Assembly: GCA_947632335.1 (NCBI GenBank)
Contig: CANROX010000004.1
Coordinates: forward strand, 17,037 to 81,036
DNA length: 64,000 nucleotides
Source: an uncultured Clostridia bacterium
GTDB taxonomy: Bacteria; Bacillota; Clostridia; Oscillospirales; Acutalibacteraceae
Reading direction: 5' to 3'
The translations under genes were made by a program, and so were the position numbers. Under the pieces are notes generated by a model. The model worked only from the letters and a program-made list of their open reading frames with translations. It was not told the origin of the DNA and made no database searches. This document shows, one piece after another, positions 52,398 through 60,876 of this stretch (positions within the stretch are counted from its first letter, which is position 1; each line of letters starts with the position of its first letter).

Positions 52398-54047
52398 ATG
52401 GATTACAATAAATTAGCGGAATTACTTTTACCCAACACCACAATGACGAGGGAAGATGTGTTTGCAAAATTTCCTAAAAGAAATTTAAAAGAGGGCGCCC
52501 AGGTAACACGAATGGCGCCGTCACCCACAGGATTTATTCACCTTGGCAATCTTTATTCTGCCCTTGCTGACGAAAGGATTGCCCATCTTTCCAATGGTAT
52601 ATTTTATTTGAGAATTGAGGATACAGACCTGAAGCGCAAGGTTGAGGGTGCCGTTGATACCATTATCAATGTAATGAAGTATTTTGGCATAGAATTTGAC
52701 GAGGGTGCAGGCCAGGAGCAGAACAGCCACAACACTTACGGCCCATACTTCCAGCGCCAAAGGGTTGAATATTACCATGTGTTTGCAAAAGAGCTTATAA
52801 AAAAGGGCCTTGCATACCCCTGTTTCTGCACAGAGGAGGACAATAACTCTTTAAGGGAGGCACAGCAAAGGGAAAACGCTACCCCCGGTTACTACGGTAA
52901 ATGGGCAAAGTGCAGAAATCTTACACTTGAAGAAATTGAAGAAAACTTGAAATCCGGCAAGCAGTGGGTACTTCGTCTTAAATCCCCGGGAGACGAAAAT
53001 AAAGAAATCACTATTGAAGATAAAATTATGGGGAAAATTTCATTCCCTGAAAATGTTCATGATATTGTTATTTTGAAAAGTGACGGCGTACCCACATATC
53101 ATTTTGCCCATGTGGTGGACGACAACCTTATGGGCACTACCCTTGTTATTCGCGGTAACGAGTGGTTAAGCTCTGTACCTACCCATTTTCAGCTTAACCA
53201 GGTGCTGGGATTTAAACAGCTTAAATATGCTCACACAGCGCATCTTATGAAAATGGAGAACGGAGGCAAGCGCAAGCTAAGTAAGAGAAAAGACCCGGAG
53301 CTGTCCTTAGACTTCTACCGCCGGGACGGTTATCATCCATACACTGTTAAAATTTATCTTCTTACACTTCTTAACAGCAACTTTGAAGAATGGCACGACA
53401 GAAACGGGGACAAGGATATTAATGAATTTCCCTTTTCAGTAAAGAAAATGTCCCAGAGCGGAGCGCTTTTTGATTTGCAGAAATTCCACGACATCTGTAA
53501 AAAGGAATTTTCAAAAATGACCCTTGAGGAAGTTTATTCTTTCCTTGAAAACTGGACCAAGGAATATGACAAAGAACATTACCAAATATACTTTGGAAAC
53601 AGGGAGTACATGGAACAGGTGCTTACGCTCTGTATGGGTCTTAACCAAAAGAGAAGAAGAAAGGACTTTGCCTATGCAAAACAGATTATGGCAAGCCTTT
53701 CCTATTTCTTTGATGACACATTTGTGCCTGCCACACAATATCCCTATGATAATGAAACAGTGAAGGCTGTCCTCACAAAATATCTTGAGACCTATGATGA
53801 AAAAGACGATAACTCACAGTGGTTCAGCAAGGTAAAGGTTTTGGCAGAGGAACTTGGTTTTACAACGGATATGAAGGCATATAAGAAAGAACCGGAAAAG
53901 TTTAAAGGTTCTGTTGCACAGGTTTCTGAAATTATCCGAATTGCTGTTACGGGACTTTCAAACACTCCGGACCTATGTACAATTTGCCAAATTATTGGCA
54001 AAGACATAATGAAAGAGAGAATTGTAAATACTATAAACAGCTTATAA
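52398..54047 (+). CDS. gltX: Glutamate--tRNA ligase
   Basis: Class I synthetase for tRNA-Glu (possibly also mischarging tRNA-Gln for the amidotransferase route). The 549-residue protein has RMAPSPTGFIHLGN with the HIGH-type motif at 48-51, the PCFCTEED segment (near 140) and the KMSKS-type loop KLSKR at 293-297. It is longer than the usual 470-490 residues. About 38 residues precede the catalytic domain and an extended anticodon-binding half follows. The GLNR-like HVVDDNLMGTTLVIRGNEWL region marks it as GluRS rather than GlnRS. ATG at 52398 with CGGAGAT upstream. Confidence 0.93.
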   Translation: MDYNKLAELLLPNTTMTREDVFAKFPKRNLKEGAQVTRMAPSPTGFIHLGNLYSALADERIAHLSNGIFYLRIEDTDLKRKVEGAVDTIINVMKYFGIEFDEGAGQEQNSHNTYGPYFQRQRVEYYHVFAKELIKKGLAYPCFCTEEDNNSLREAQQRENATPGYYGKWAKCRNLTLEEIEENLKSGKQWVLRLKSPGDENKEITIEDKIMGKISFPENVHDIVILKSDGVPTYHFAHVVDDNLMGTTLVIRGNEWLSSVPTHFQLNQVLGFKQLKYAHTAHLMKMENGGKRKLSKRKDPELSLDFYRRDGYHPYTVKIYLLTLLNSNFEEWHDRNGDKDINEFPFSVKKMSQSGALFDLQKFHDICKKEFSKMTLEEVYSFLENWTKEYDKEHYQIYFGNREYMEQVLTLCMGLNQKRRRKDFAYAKQIMASLSYFFDDTFVPATQYPYDNETVKAVLTKYLETYDEKDDNSQWFSKVKVLAEELGFTTDMKAYKKEPEKFKGSVAQVSEIIRIAVTGLSNTPDLCTICQIIGKDIMKERIVNTINSL

Positions 54048-54053
54048 TACACC

Positions 54054-54080
54054 TCAGCCGCCTTATGGCGGCTGAAACTT
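54054..54080 (+). terminator. Hairpin after gltX
   Basis: 9-bp GC-rich perfect stem (54054-54062 with 54067-54075), loop TTAT. The downstream AACTTTAC is a weak T tail, so read-through into the ABC genes is plausible. Confidence 0.6.
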
Positions 54081-54102
54081 TACTACAGATTAAGGAAAGA
54101 AA

Positions 54103-55812
54103 ATGAAGAGTTTATCATTCTTAAAATCTTATAAAAAGGAAGTTATTCTTGCCCCGACTTTCAAACTGTTGGAGGCCTCCTTTGAGCTTTTTGTCCCCCT
54201 CGTTGTTAAGGATATTATTGATAACGGTATTAGAAACAGCGATAAGGGATACATTATAATGCGTTGTTTGCTCCTTGTACTCCTTGCGGTGGTAGGACTT
54301 GTTTCCTCTATAACGGCGCAGTATTTTGCTGCAAGGGCAGCAACGGGGGCAGGTACAAAACTTAGGAGCGCTCTGTTTAGAAAAATTCAGTCCCTTAGTT
54401 TTAAGCAGATTGACGACACAGGTTCAGCTACTCTTATTACCAGAATGACCAGCGATGTAAACCAGATACAAACGGGTATCAATATGTTCCTTCGCCTTTT
54501 ACTGCGTTCCCCGTTTATAGTAGTGGGGGCGGTAATAATGGCATATTATGTTGATTTTAAAACCGCCCATATTTTCACGGTGGTTGCATTACTTCTTTCG
54601 CTGATAGTATTCCTTGTAATGTTTTTTACAATTCCTAAGTACAAGCTGGTACAAAATCAGCTTGACGATGTACTGTTGCATACCAAGGAAAATATAAAGG
54701 GCGTCAGGGTAATAAGAGCATTTACACAGGAAGAAAATGAGGTAAAGGCATTTAAAGGGGAAAACGCAAAACTCCTTAAACTCCAAAAAATTTCCAATGC
54801 CATTTCATCTATTATGAACCCTGCAACATTTGTGGTAATTAACCTGGGTATTATAGCTCTTATTTATGCAGGCGCTGTAAGGGTTGACTATGGAATTATT
54901 ACACAAGGTGCTGTTGTTGCCCTCTATAATTATATGTCCCAAATACTTGTGGAGCTTATAAAATTGGCAAACCTTATTATTACGGAAACAAAGGCCCTTG
55001 CCTGTAAAAACAGGGTTGACGCAGTTCTTTCAATGGAAGAATACAAAAAACCTGCCGGAAAAGACAAAATTACAAATCACCTTGTTACATTCCATAATGT
55101 ATCTCTCAGTTACAACGATAACAGGGAGTATAGCCTTCACAATATTTCCTTTAATGTTGACAAAGGGGAAACTATCGGAATTATCGGTGGTACAGGAAGC
55201 GGAAAAACAAGCCTTATAAACCTGCTCTGCGGCTTTTATGAGCCAACCATAGGAAGTGTTTATATTGGCGACAAAAATATTTTAAATATGTCGGATAAGG
55301 AGCTGGATAACAGCATATCCCTTGTTATGCAAAGGGCTGTTATGTTCAGAGGTACTATCAGAGAAAATATTACTTTCGGTAAGTATAATGCCAGCGATGC
55401 GGATATTGAAAATGCAGTTGCAGTTTCACAGTCCGATGTGATTGTGGAGAAAAAGTCAAGGGGTCTTGAAGAGTTTATTCTTGAACAGGGTAAAAATCTT
55501 TCAGGAGGACAAAAACAAAGGCTTTCTATTGCCAGGGCACTTGTTAGAAATACGCCTATACTGATTCTTGACGACAGCTTTTCCGCCTTGGACTATCAGA
55601 CCGATAAAAAACTTAGAAAAGCCCTTGAGGAAAGCAGTAAGGACAGAACCACCTTTATAATTTCACAGAGAACATCTACAATTCAAAATTGTAATAAAAT
55701 ACTTGTCCTTTCAGAGGGAGAGCTTGTGGGTATTGGAACCCATAATGAACTTCTTGAAAATTGCAGTGAATACAAGGATATATACATTTCCTGTAACAGG
55801 GAGGTGTCCTGA
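54103..55812 (+). CDS. ABC exporter half-transporter, subunit with degenerate ATP site
   Basis: Type IV (multidrug/lipid-type) ABC exporter half of 569 residues, with six membrane helices (about 1-300) and a nucleotide-binding domain. Walker A is GGTGSGKT (362-369), signature LSGGQ (466-470) and Walker B ILILDD (490-491). An Asp stands in place of the catalytic Glu, and Gln525 replaces the switch-loop His. These two changes are the mark of the non-hydrolysing site in heterodimeric exporters such as TM287/288 and BmrCD. Its partner is the next gene, which overlaps it by one base. The substrate is unknown. Confidence 0.92.
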   Translation: MKSLSFLKSYKKEVILAPTFKLLEASFELFVPLVVKDIIDNGIRNSDKGYIIMRCLLLVLLAVVGLVSSITAQYFAARAATGAGTKLRSALFRKIQSLSFKQIDDTGSATLITRMTSDVNQIQTGINMFLRLLLRSPFIVVGAVIMAYYVDFKTAHIFTVVALLLSLIVFLVMFFTIPKYKLVQNQLDDVLLHTKENIKGVRVIRAFTQEENEVKAFKGENAKLLKLQKISNAISSIMNPATFVVINLGIIALIYAGAVRVDYGIITQGAVVALYNYMSQILVELIKLANLIITETKALACKNRVDAVLSMEEYKKPAGKDKITNHLVTFHNVSLSYNDNREYSLHNISFNVDKGETIGIIGGTGSGKTSLINLLCGFYEPTIGSVYIGDKNILNMSDKELDNSISLVMQRAVMFRGTIRENITFGKYNASDADIENAVAVSQSDVIVEKKSRGLEEFILEQGKNLSGGQKQRLSIARALVRNTPILILDDSFSALDYQTDKKLRKALEESSKDRTTFIISQRTSTIQNCNKILVLSEGELVGIGTHNELLENCSEYKDIYISCNREVS

Positions 55813-57539
55813 TGAAAAGCTCATTTATAATAAAAAGAGTATTGAAATATATAATGAAGTACAAACTGTCATTTATATCATCTTTTGTACTTACAACCGT
55901 TACAACAATTTGTTCACTGTATATTCCTGTTCTTGCAGGTCGGGCAATAGACGATATTGTGGGGAAAGGTAATGTAAACTTTAAAAGTCTTATGGTTTCC
56001 CTGAGTTACATTCTTATTGCCCTTATAGCAGGGGGCATAAGCCAGTATATAGCAAATATCTTTAATAATAAAATTTCAAACGGAACTGTTAAGGATATGA
56101 GGGAGGAGGCATTTGAAAACCTCCAGAATGTTCCTGTTTCCTATATTGACACACAGGAGGTAGGGGATATTGTAAGCAGGGTGATTGCTGATGCGGAGCA
56201 GTTTGCCGATGGGCTTATACTTGGTTTTCAAAATCTTTTTTCAGGGGTTATGACCATTGTGGGAACTCTGTTTTTCCTGTTTACAATTAATGTATGGATA
56301 GCCCTTATTGTTGTAATTCTCACACCTCTTTCCCTGTTTGTAAGTAAATTTATATCGAAGAAAACCTATAAGTATTTCCAAAAGCAAAGCATACAAAGAG
56401 GCAAGGCTACAGCCCATATTGAGGAAATGATAAGCAATATTAAGACGGTGAAATCCTACCATAAGGAGGATAAAGTCTGTAAAGATTTTGATGAAATAAA
56501 TGAGGAACTGGGCAGAGATTCTTTAAAGGCAACCTTTTTCTCTTCTATTACAAATCCCGGAACAAGATTTGTAAACTCTATGGTATACGCCGCTGTAGGC
56601 TTAGGCGGTGCATTTTTTGCAGTGGCAGGAGGAATAACCGTTGGTAATCTTTCAGCCTCCCTTGCTTACGCAAACCAGTACACAAAGCCCTTTAATGATA
56701 TAACGGGGGTTATTACGGAACTTCAAAACGCTATCGCCTGTGCAGGCAGATTGCTTGAAGTTATTGACGCAGAGCCTTATCCTGATAAAAAGGGCAGACT
56801 TCCGGAAAATATTAAGGGCAGTTTTGAAGTTGAAAATGTTGACTTTTCCTATGATAAATCTGTATCCCTCATAGAGGGGCTTAACTTTAGCCTTAAAAGC
56901 GGACAGCGTCTTGCTATAGTAGGCCCTACAGGCTGCGGCAAAACCACAATAATAAATCTGTTAATGGGATTTTATGATGTTGACAAGGGTGAAATTATGG
57001 TTGACGGAGTTGACATAAATACTGTCAGTAAAAAATCCCTAAGACAGAATATGGGTATGGTATTACAGGAAACATGGCTTAAAAGCGGTACTATTAGAGA
57101 AAATATAGCTTTTGGAAATGAAAGTGCCACTGATGAAGAAATTATTGAAGCGGCAAAAGCCAGCCATGCACATTCATTTATAAAAAGGCTAAGTAAAGGC
57201 TACGATACCTATGTTGGGGAGGACGGAGGCAATCTTTCTATAGGTCAGAAACAGCTGATTTCCATTACAAGGCTAATGCTAAACCCACCACCCATACTTA
57301 TTCTTGACGAGGCAACAAGCTCAATAGATCTTGTAACCGAGCAGAGGATAACTCGATCATTTATGAAGTTAATGAAAGGCAGAACCTGTTTTGTAGTTGC
57401 CCACAGACTTAAAACTATTGTTGAAAGCGACCTTATACTTGTTATGAAGGACGGAAATGTTGTGGAGAGAGGCACCCACAGGGAGCTTTTGTCGGAAAAT
57501 GGTTTTTACTCGGAACTATATAAAAGTCAGTTTGAGTAA
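55812..57539 (+). CDS. ABC exporter half-transporter, subunit with consensus ATP site
   Basis: Second half of the heterodimeric exporter, 575 residues: six membrane helices (about 1-310) followed by the NBD with Walker A GPTGCGKT (near 375). Its signature is LSIGQ (475-479), where Ile replaces the first Gly. Walker B is ILILDE with Asp499 and the catalytic Glu500, and the switch His is His531. The degenerate signature here pairs with the degenerate Walker B/switch of the partner, so only one of the two ATP sites should hydrolyse. It ends at the terminator at 57544. Confidence 0.93.
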   Translation: MKSSFIIKRVLKYIMKYKLSFISSFVLTTVTTICSLYIPVLAGRAIDDIVGKGNVNFKSLMVSLSYILIALIAGGISQYIANIFNNKISNGTVKDMREEAFENLQNVPVSYIDTQEVGDIVSRVIADAEQFADGLILGFQNLFSGVMTIVGTLFFLFTINVWIALIVVILTPLSLFVSKFISKKTYKYFQKQSIQRGKATAHIEEMISNIKTVKSYHKEDKVCKDFDEINEELGRDSLKATFFSSITNPGTRFVNSMVYAAVGLGGAFFAVAGGITVGNLSASLAYANQYTKPFNDITGVITELQNAIACAGRLLEVIDAEPYPDKKGRLPENIKGSFEVENVDFSYDKSVSLIEGLNFSLKSGQRLAIVGPTGCGKTTIINLLMGFYDVDKGEIMVDGVDINTVSKKSLRQNMGMVLQETWLKSGTIRENIAFGNESATDEEIIEAAKASHAHSFIKRLSKGYDTYVGEDGGNLSIGQKQLISITRLMLNPPPILILDEATSSIDLVTEQRITRSFMKLMKGRTCFVVAHRLKTIVESDLILVMKDGNVVERGTHRELLSENGFYSELYKSQFE

Positions 57540-57543
57540 TTTT

Positions 57544-57571
57544 AAGGGATTGCAAATGGCAGTCCCTTTTT
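57544..57571 (+). terminator. Intrinsic terminator of the ABC exporter
   Basis: 10-bp stem (57544-57553 with 57559-57568, one G-T pair), loop of five, then T-run. Confidence 0.87.
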
Positions 57572-57582
57572 GTCAATTCCGG

Positions 57583-57612
57583 TTGAAATAGATCACCTTT
57601 TTATGGTACAAT
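57583..57612 (+). promoter_or_regulatory. Promoter of the first TagF-like gene
   Basis: TTGAAA (57583-57588), 18-bp spacer, TACAAT (57607-57612); about 27 bases before the ATG with GGAGGA. Confidence 0.55.
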
Positions 57613-57639
57613 GAGATAGAAATTTCTGGAGGAAAATAA

Positions 57640-60600
57640 ATGAAATACTTTGGCTTGTTTAAGGATTTTCCCAATAAAAACATTGTAATAAAAGGAAATG
57701 TAGAGGCGGAGCTTTTGAGTTGTGGTGATTACAGTATTACTGTAAAATTTCCCAATCAGAAAACAGACTGTAGAAGTGCCGTTGCTATTGCTGTAGTTGA
57801 CAACAGTAATAAGTACCTTTGGTATGAGGACTGTAAAATCACTACAGACGAGTTTACTTTGGATTTAAAGAGTTTTGACTTTTTAAAAATTGAAACCAGT
57901 ATTGAAAAGTTTAAAATTTATCTTGCATTTAAAAATGAAAATAATGTTATTCTTTCAAGGCTTTACAGTAAAAAAGTAAAAAAGAATTATAGCAAAACAA
58001 AGAACAGAAAACTTCTTTACTATGATAAAATAGGAGAAAAGGAAAGGTACTCTGTGAAGTATGACCATTACAAGACCTATGTTCTTATTGCCAATATTAC
58101 AGTAAACGGATTTTTTGGGTTAATGGTATTTAGAAAGGATAGACTTCTTTCCTACAGAATTGAAAATTATATAACAGACTTTGAAATAAAAAAGGACTGT
58201 TTTAGCTTAGAACTTAAACTTGCAAAGTACGAGAATGCAGAAATAAGTCTTAAAATGCGTTCCTATTTTAGAGATGAAAAGTACTATATGGTGTATTTTG
58301 ATTTAAAGGAGGACAGCATCCGGGAGTTTCAGGACTACTATATCTATAAATGCACAGTTAATAGAAATATGGTTCAGGACTGCTGTGGAGAAACCCTTAA
58401 ACTTATGTCATGTTATACCATAGATAATCAGAATTACTATGTGAATTTCTCAATTAAATCACAAAAAGCGGTTAAGAGGTATACGGAAAAATGCCTGTAT
58501 GACTTTTCAGCAGACTACACAAAACCTACAGACCTTCTTTCAAGAATAGTTGATGACGGAAGGCTTGAATTTTATACAGTAATTCCTGTGAATTACAGGG
58601 AAAAAACAGATTACAAATCATTAGATGAATATATTTACAGCCTTGACAGGCTCCCTATGAGGGCGATTAACGGTATTTTTACATTTTATAAAGAAAATAT
58701 ATTTGCCATAAACATAAAAATGGATACAAGTCCCCTTGACAATATTAAATTTTTTGTTTTTCAGCCCGGTTCAACGGAAAGGGTTATCCTTTCCTGTTCT
58801 TTCCACGGCGACGGCGGTTACATTGTTGACCTGTCCAATATGAAAAAAACAATGCTCAACGACATTTCACCAAAGGATTATAACCTGTGTGTTTCCTTTG
58901 AATATAGGGGAAAATATTATTCTGCAAAACTGAGATGCTTTGAAAAAGGTACGGCATATGTTGGCGAAAATGATTATAGGGATTTTGTTCCGGATTTTAA
59001 GAGGGAGGCAGTATGGTTTACCGGTGAAAACGGAATAATAGTTTCAGCACTCCCCACATACAACTACGGAGGTTATATTCAAATTAAAACCGGTGAAAGA
59101 GCCGTACTTTCAAAAAACTATGTTTCTGTGCCCTATGTAAAGCATAGTCTAAATGGAGATATATTAAAAATTACGGTTGATATTACTGATACAGACTATG
59201 ATTTTAAAGGTTTTACCCTTTCGTTTAGGTATAAAAAACCCGATGACAAACAGGAATATTATATTGAGGGAAAAACCTTTGAAAAGAGTGGCAGAACATA
59301 TTTTAACGGTCAGTTTAATTTGTCAGAATATAAACTGAAAAGGATTATATGGGATATTTACGCCGTATTTAATGTTGAGGGTAAACAGTATTTTGCATCA
59401 ATAGCTGCAACGGATAAACAGGTTTGTGACAGTTTCCATAACAAAAAAATTATTTTGTTTGGAAACGAATACAAAATAAAGAATGGGAAAAGCACAGATG
59501 TATTTTTCTCTTACTTTACAGAGAAAAATACCCTTGCTTTTATTGTCCGTGAAAAGGGAAAAATGGACTCAAGATTTTTTAAATTCAAGGAGTTTTCTGC
59601 CCTTTTTTTAAGCAGATTATTTCAAAATAAATTAAAAAAGAAAAGGATAATTCTTACTTACGAAAAGAATTGCAAGTGCGCACAGGATAATGGATATGTA
59701 TTTTTTCGCCGCTGCATGGACAAACAGGCTGATAAAAGTTTAAATGCAAATATCTACTATGTTATTGACAAAAAATCTCCGGACTACAGCAAGGTAAAAA
59801 AATACAAGAAAAATTTAATTAACTTCCTTTCCTTAAAACATATGGTGTATATTCTTGCCTCGGCGCTTATTGTTTCATCGGAGTCAACCAAACACCTCTA
59901 TGGCTGGAGGCCAAATTCCTCACCTGTTGCCAGAAAAATAAAGGATAAAAAATATGTTTTTCTACAGCATGGCGTCCTTGCCCTAAAGAGGGTTGACAAT
60001 GTGTTTGGCTACGGAAAGTCCAGCCAAGTGGATATGTTTATAACCTCATCAAAAACGGAACAGAAAATTGTTACCGAGAACTTCCACTACCCTTTGGAGA
60101 AAGTATGTGTAACCGGGCTTGCCAGATGGGACGACCTTGTGGATAAATCCCAAAACACCAGGGAAATATTGCTTATGCCCACATTCAGAATATGGCTTGA
60201 CGAGGCAACAGATGAGGACTTTGTTTCAAGCGACTACTACAAGGGCTATATGGAACTTTTAAAAAGCGAAAGACTAGATAAAATTCTTGAAGAAAATGAC
60301 CTTAAACTTAATTTCTATATGCACCCAAGGTTCAGTAGTTATGTAAAGAGTTTTAATATATATAACAGCAGAATAAGAATTATTCCCTATGGTGAAGAAC
60401 CTGTAAATGAATTAATGATGAGATGTAAACTGCTCATTACTGACTACAGCTCCGTGTGCTGGGATGTATTCTATATGGGCAAACCTGCACTTTTTTATCA
60501 GTTTGACTATGATATGTATAATAAGGTTCACGGTTCTTATATTGATATGAAAAATAATTTGTTTGGGGATAGAAGTGAAGATTTACACCAGTTATTTGAT

Positions 60601-60735
60601 GATTTAGAAAACTGTATAAATAATAATTTTGCCTTGACAGAAAATCAGAGAAAAAAGAGGGACTATAGTTTCGGGTATATAGATAAACAGAACTGTTCAA
60701 GAATAATAAGGGTTATTAAAAATATGGAGTGGTAA
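57640..60735 (+). CDS. Large CDP-glycerol glycerophosphotransferase-like protein, copy 1
   Basis: A 1,031-residue protein. The C-terminal ~390 residues are a TagF/TarB/TarF-type polymerase domain (PF04464-like). It has Q776-H-G778 in FLQHGV, His895-Pro in MHPRF, and Asp935-Tyr-Ser-Ser in ITDYSSVCWD, followed by FYQFDYDMY. Family enzymes move glycerol-phosphate (or ribitol-phosphate) from a CDP carrier to a growing teichoic-acid-like chain at the inner membrane face. The first ~620 residues match nothing I recognise. They look beta-rich and built of four degenerate units of about 150 residues, each ending in a Y-x-F...G-x-x-Y-x-A strand pair. There is no signal peptide or membrane helix. A paralogue of the same architecture follows. 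Confidence 0.8.
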   Translation: MKYFGLFKDFPNKNIVIKGNVEAELLSCGDYSITVKFPNQKTDCRSAVAIAVVDNSNKYLWYEDCKITTDEFTLDLKSFDFLKIETSIEKFKIYLAFKNENNVILSRLYSKKVKKNYSKTKNRKLLYYDKIGEKERYSVKYDHYKTYVLIANITVNGFFGLMVFRKDRLLSYRIENYITDFEIKKDCFSLELKLAKYENAEISLKMRSYFRDEKYYMVYFDLKEDSIREFQDYYIYKCTVNRNMVQDCCGETLKLMSCYTIDNQNYYVNFSIKSQKAVKRYTEKCLYDFSADYTKPTDLLSRIVDDGRLEFYTVIPVNYREKTDYKSLDEYIYSLDRLPMRAINGIFTFYKENIFAINIKMDTSPLDNIKFFVFQPGSTERVILSCSFHGDGGYIVDLSNMKKTMLNDISPKDYNLCVSFEYRGKYYSAKLRCFEKGTAYVGENDYRDFVPDFKREAVWFTGENGIIVSALPTYNYGGYIQIKTGERAVLSKNYVSVPYVKHSLNGDILKITVDITDTDYDFKGFTLSFRYKKPDDKQEYYIEGKTFEKSGRTYFNGQFNLSEYKLKRIIWDIYAVFNVEGKQYFASIAATDKQVCDSFHNKKIILFGNEYKIKNGKSTDVFFSYFTEKNTLAFIVREKGKMDSRFFKFKEFSALFLSRLFQNKLKKKRIILTYEKNCKCAQDNGYVFFRRCMDKQADKSLNANIYYVIDKKSPDYSKVKKYKKNLINFLSLKHMVYILASALIVSSESTKHLYGWRPNSSPVARKIKDKKYVFLQHGVLALKRVDNVFGYGKSSQVDMFITSSKTEQKIVTENFHYPLEKVCVTGLARWDDLVDKSQNTREILLMPTFRIWLDEATDEDFVSSDYYKGYMELLKSERLDKILEENDLKLNFYMHPRFSSYVKSFNIYNSRIRIIPYGEEPVNELMMRCKLLITDYSSVCWDVFYMGKPALFYQFDYDMYNKVHGSYIDMKNNLFGDRSEDLHQLFDDLENCINNNFALTENQRKKRDYSFGYIDKQNCSRIIRVIKNMEW

Positions 60736-60792
60736 TACCCATAGATTTTGGTAATTATTACAGAATTGAAAACTATATTTTTGTGCAAACTA

Positions 60793-60821
60793 TTGAAATA
60801 GCGTAGCCTTGGTGATATAAT
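60793..60821 (+). promoter_or_regulatory. Promoter of the second TagF-like gene, with repeats around the -10
   Basis: TTGAAA (60793-60798), 17 bp, TATAAT (60816-60821). An inverted repeat (CCTTG 60807-60811, CAAGG 60823-60827) and a direct repeat GGTGATA (60811-60817, 60826-60832) surround the -10. Confidence 0.65.
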
Positions 60822-60876
60822 GCAAGGTGATACAGTGAAAATGGTATATTTTTTCATTGCAGAAGGGAAGTAGCTT

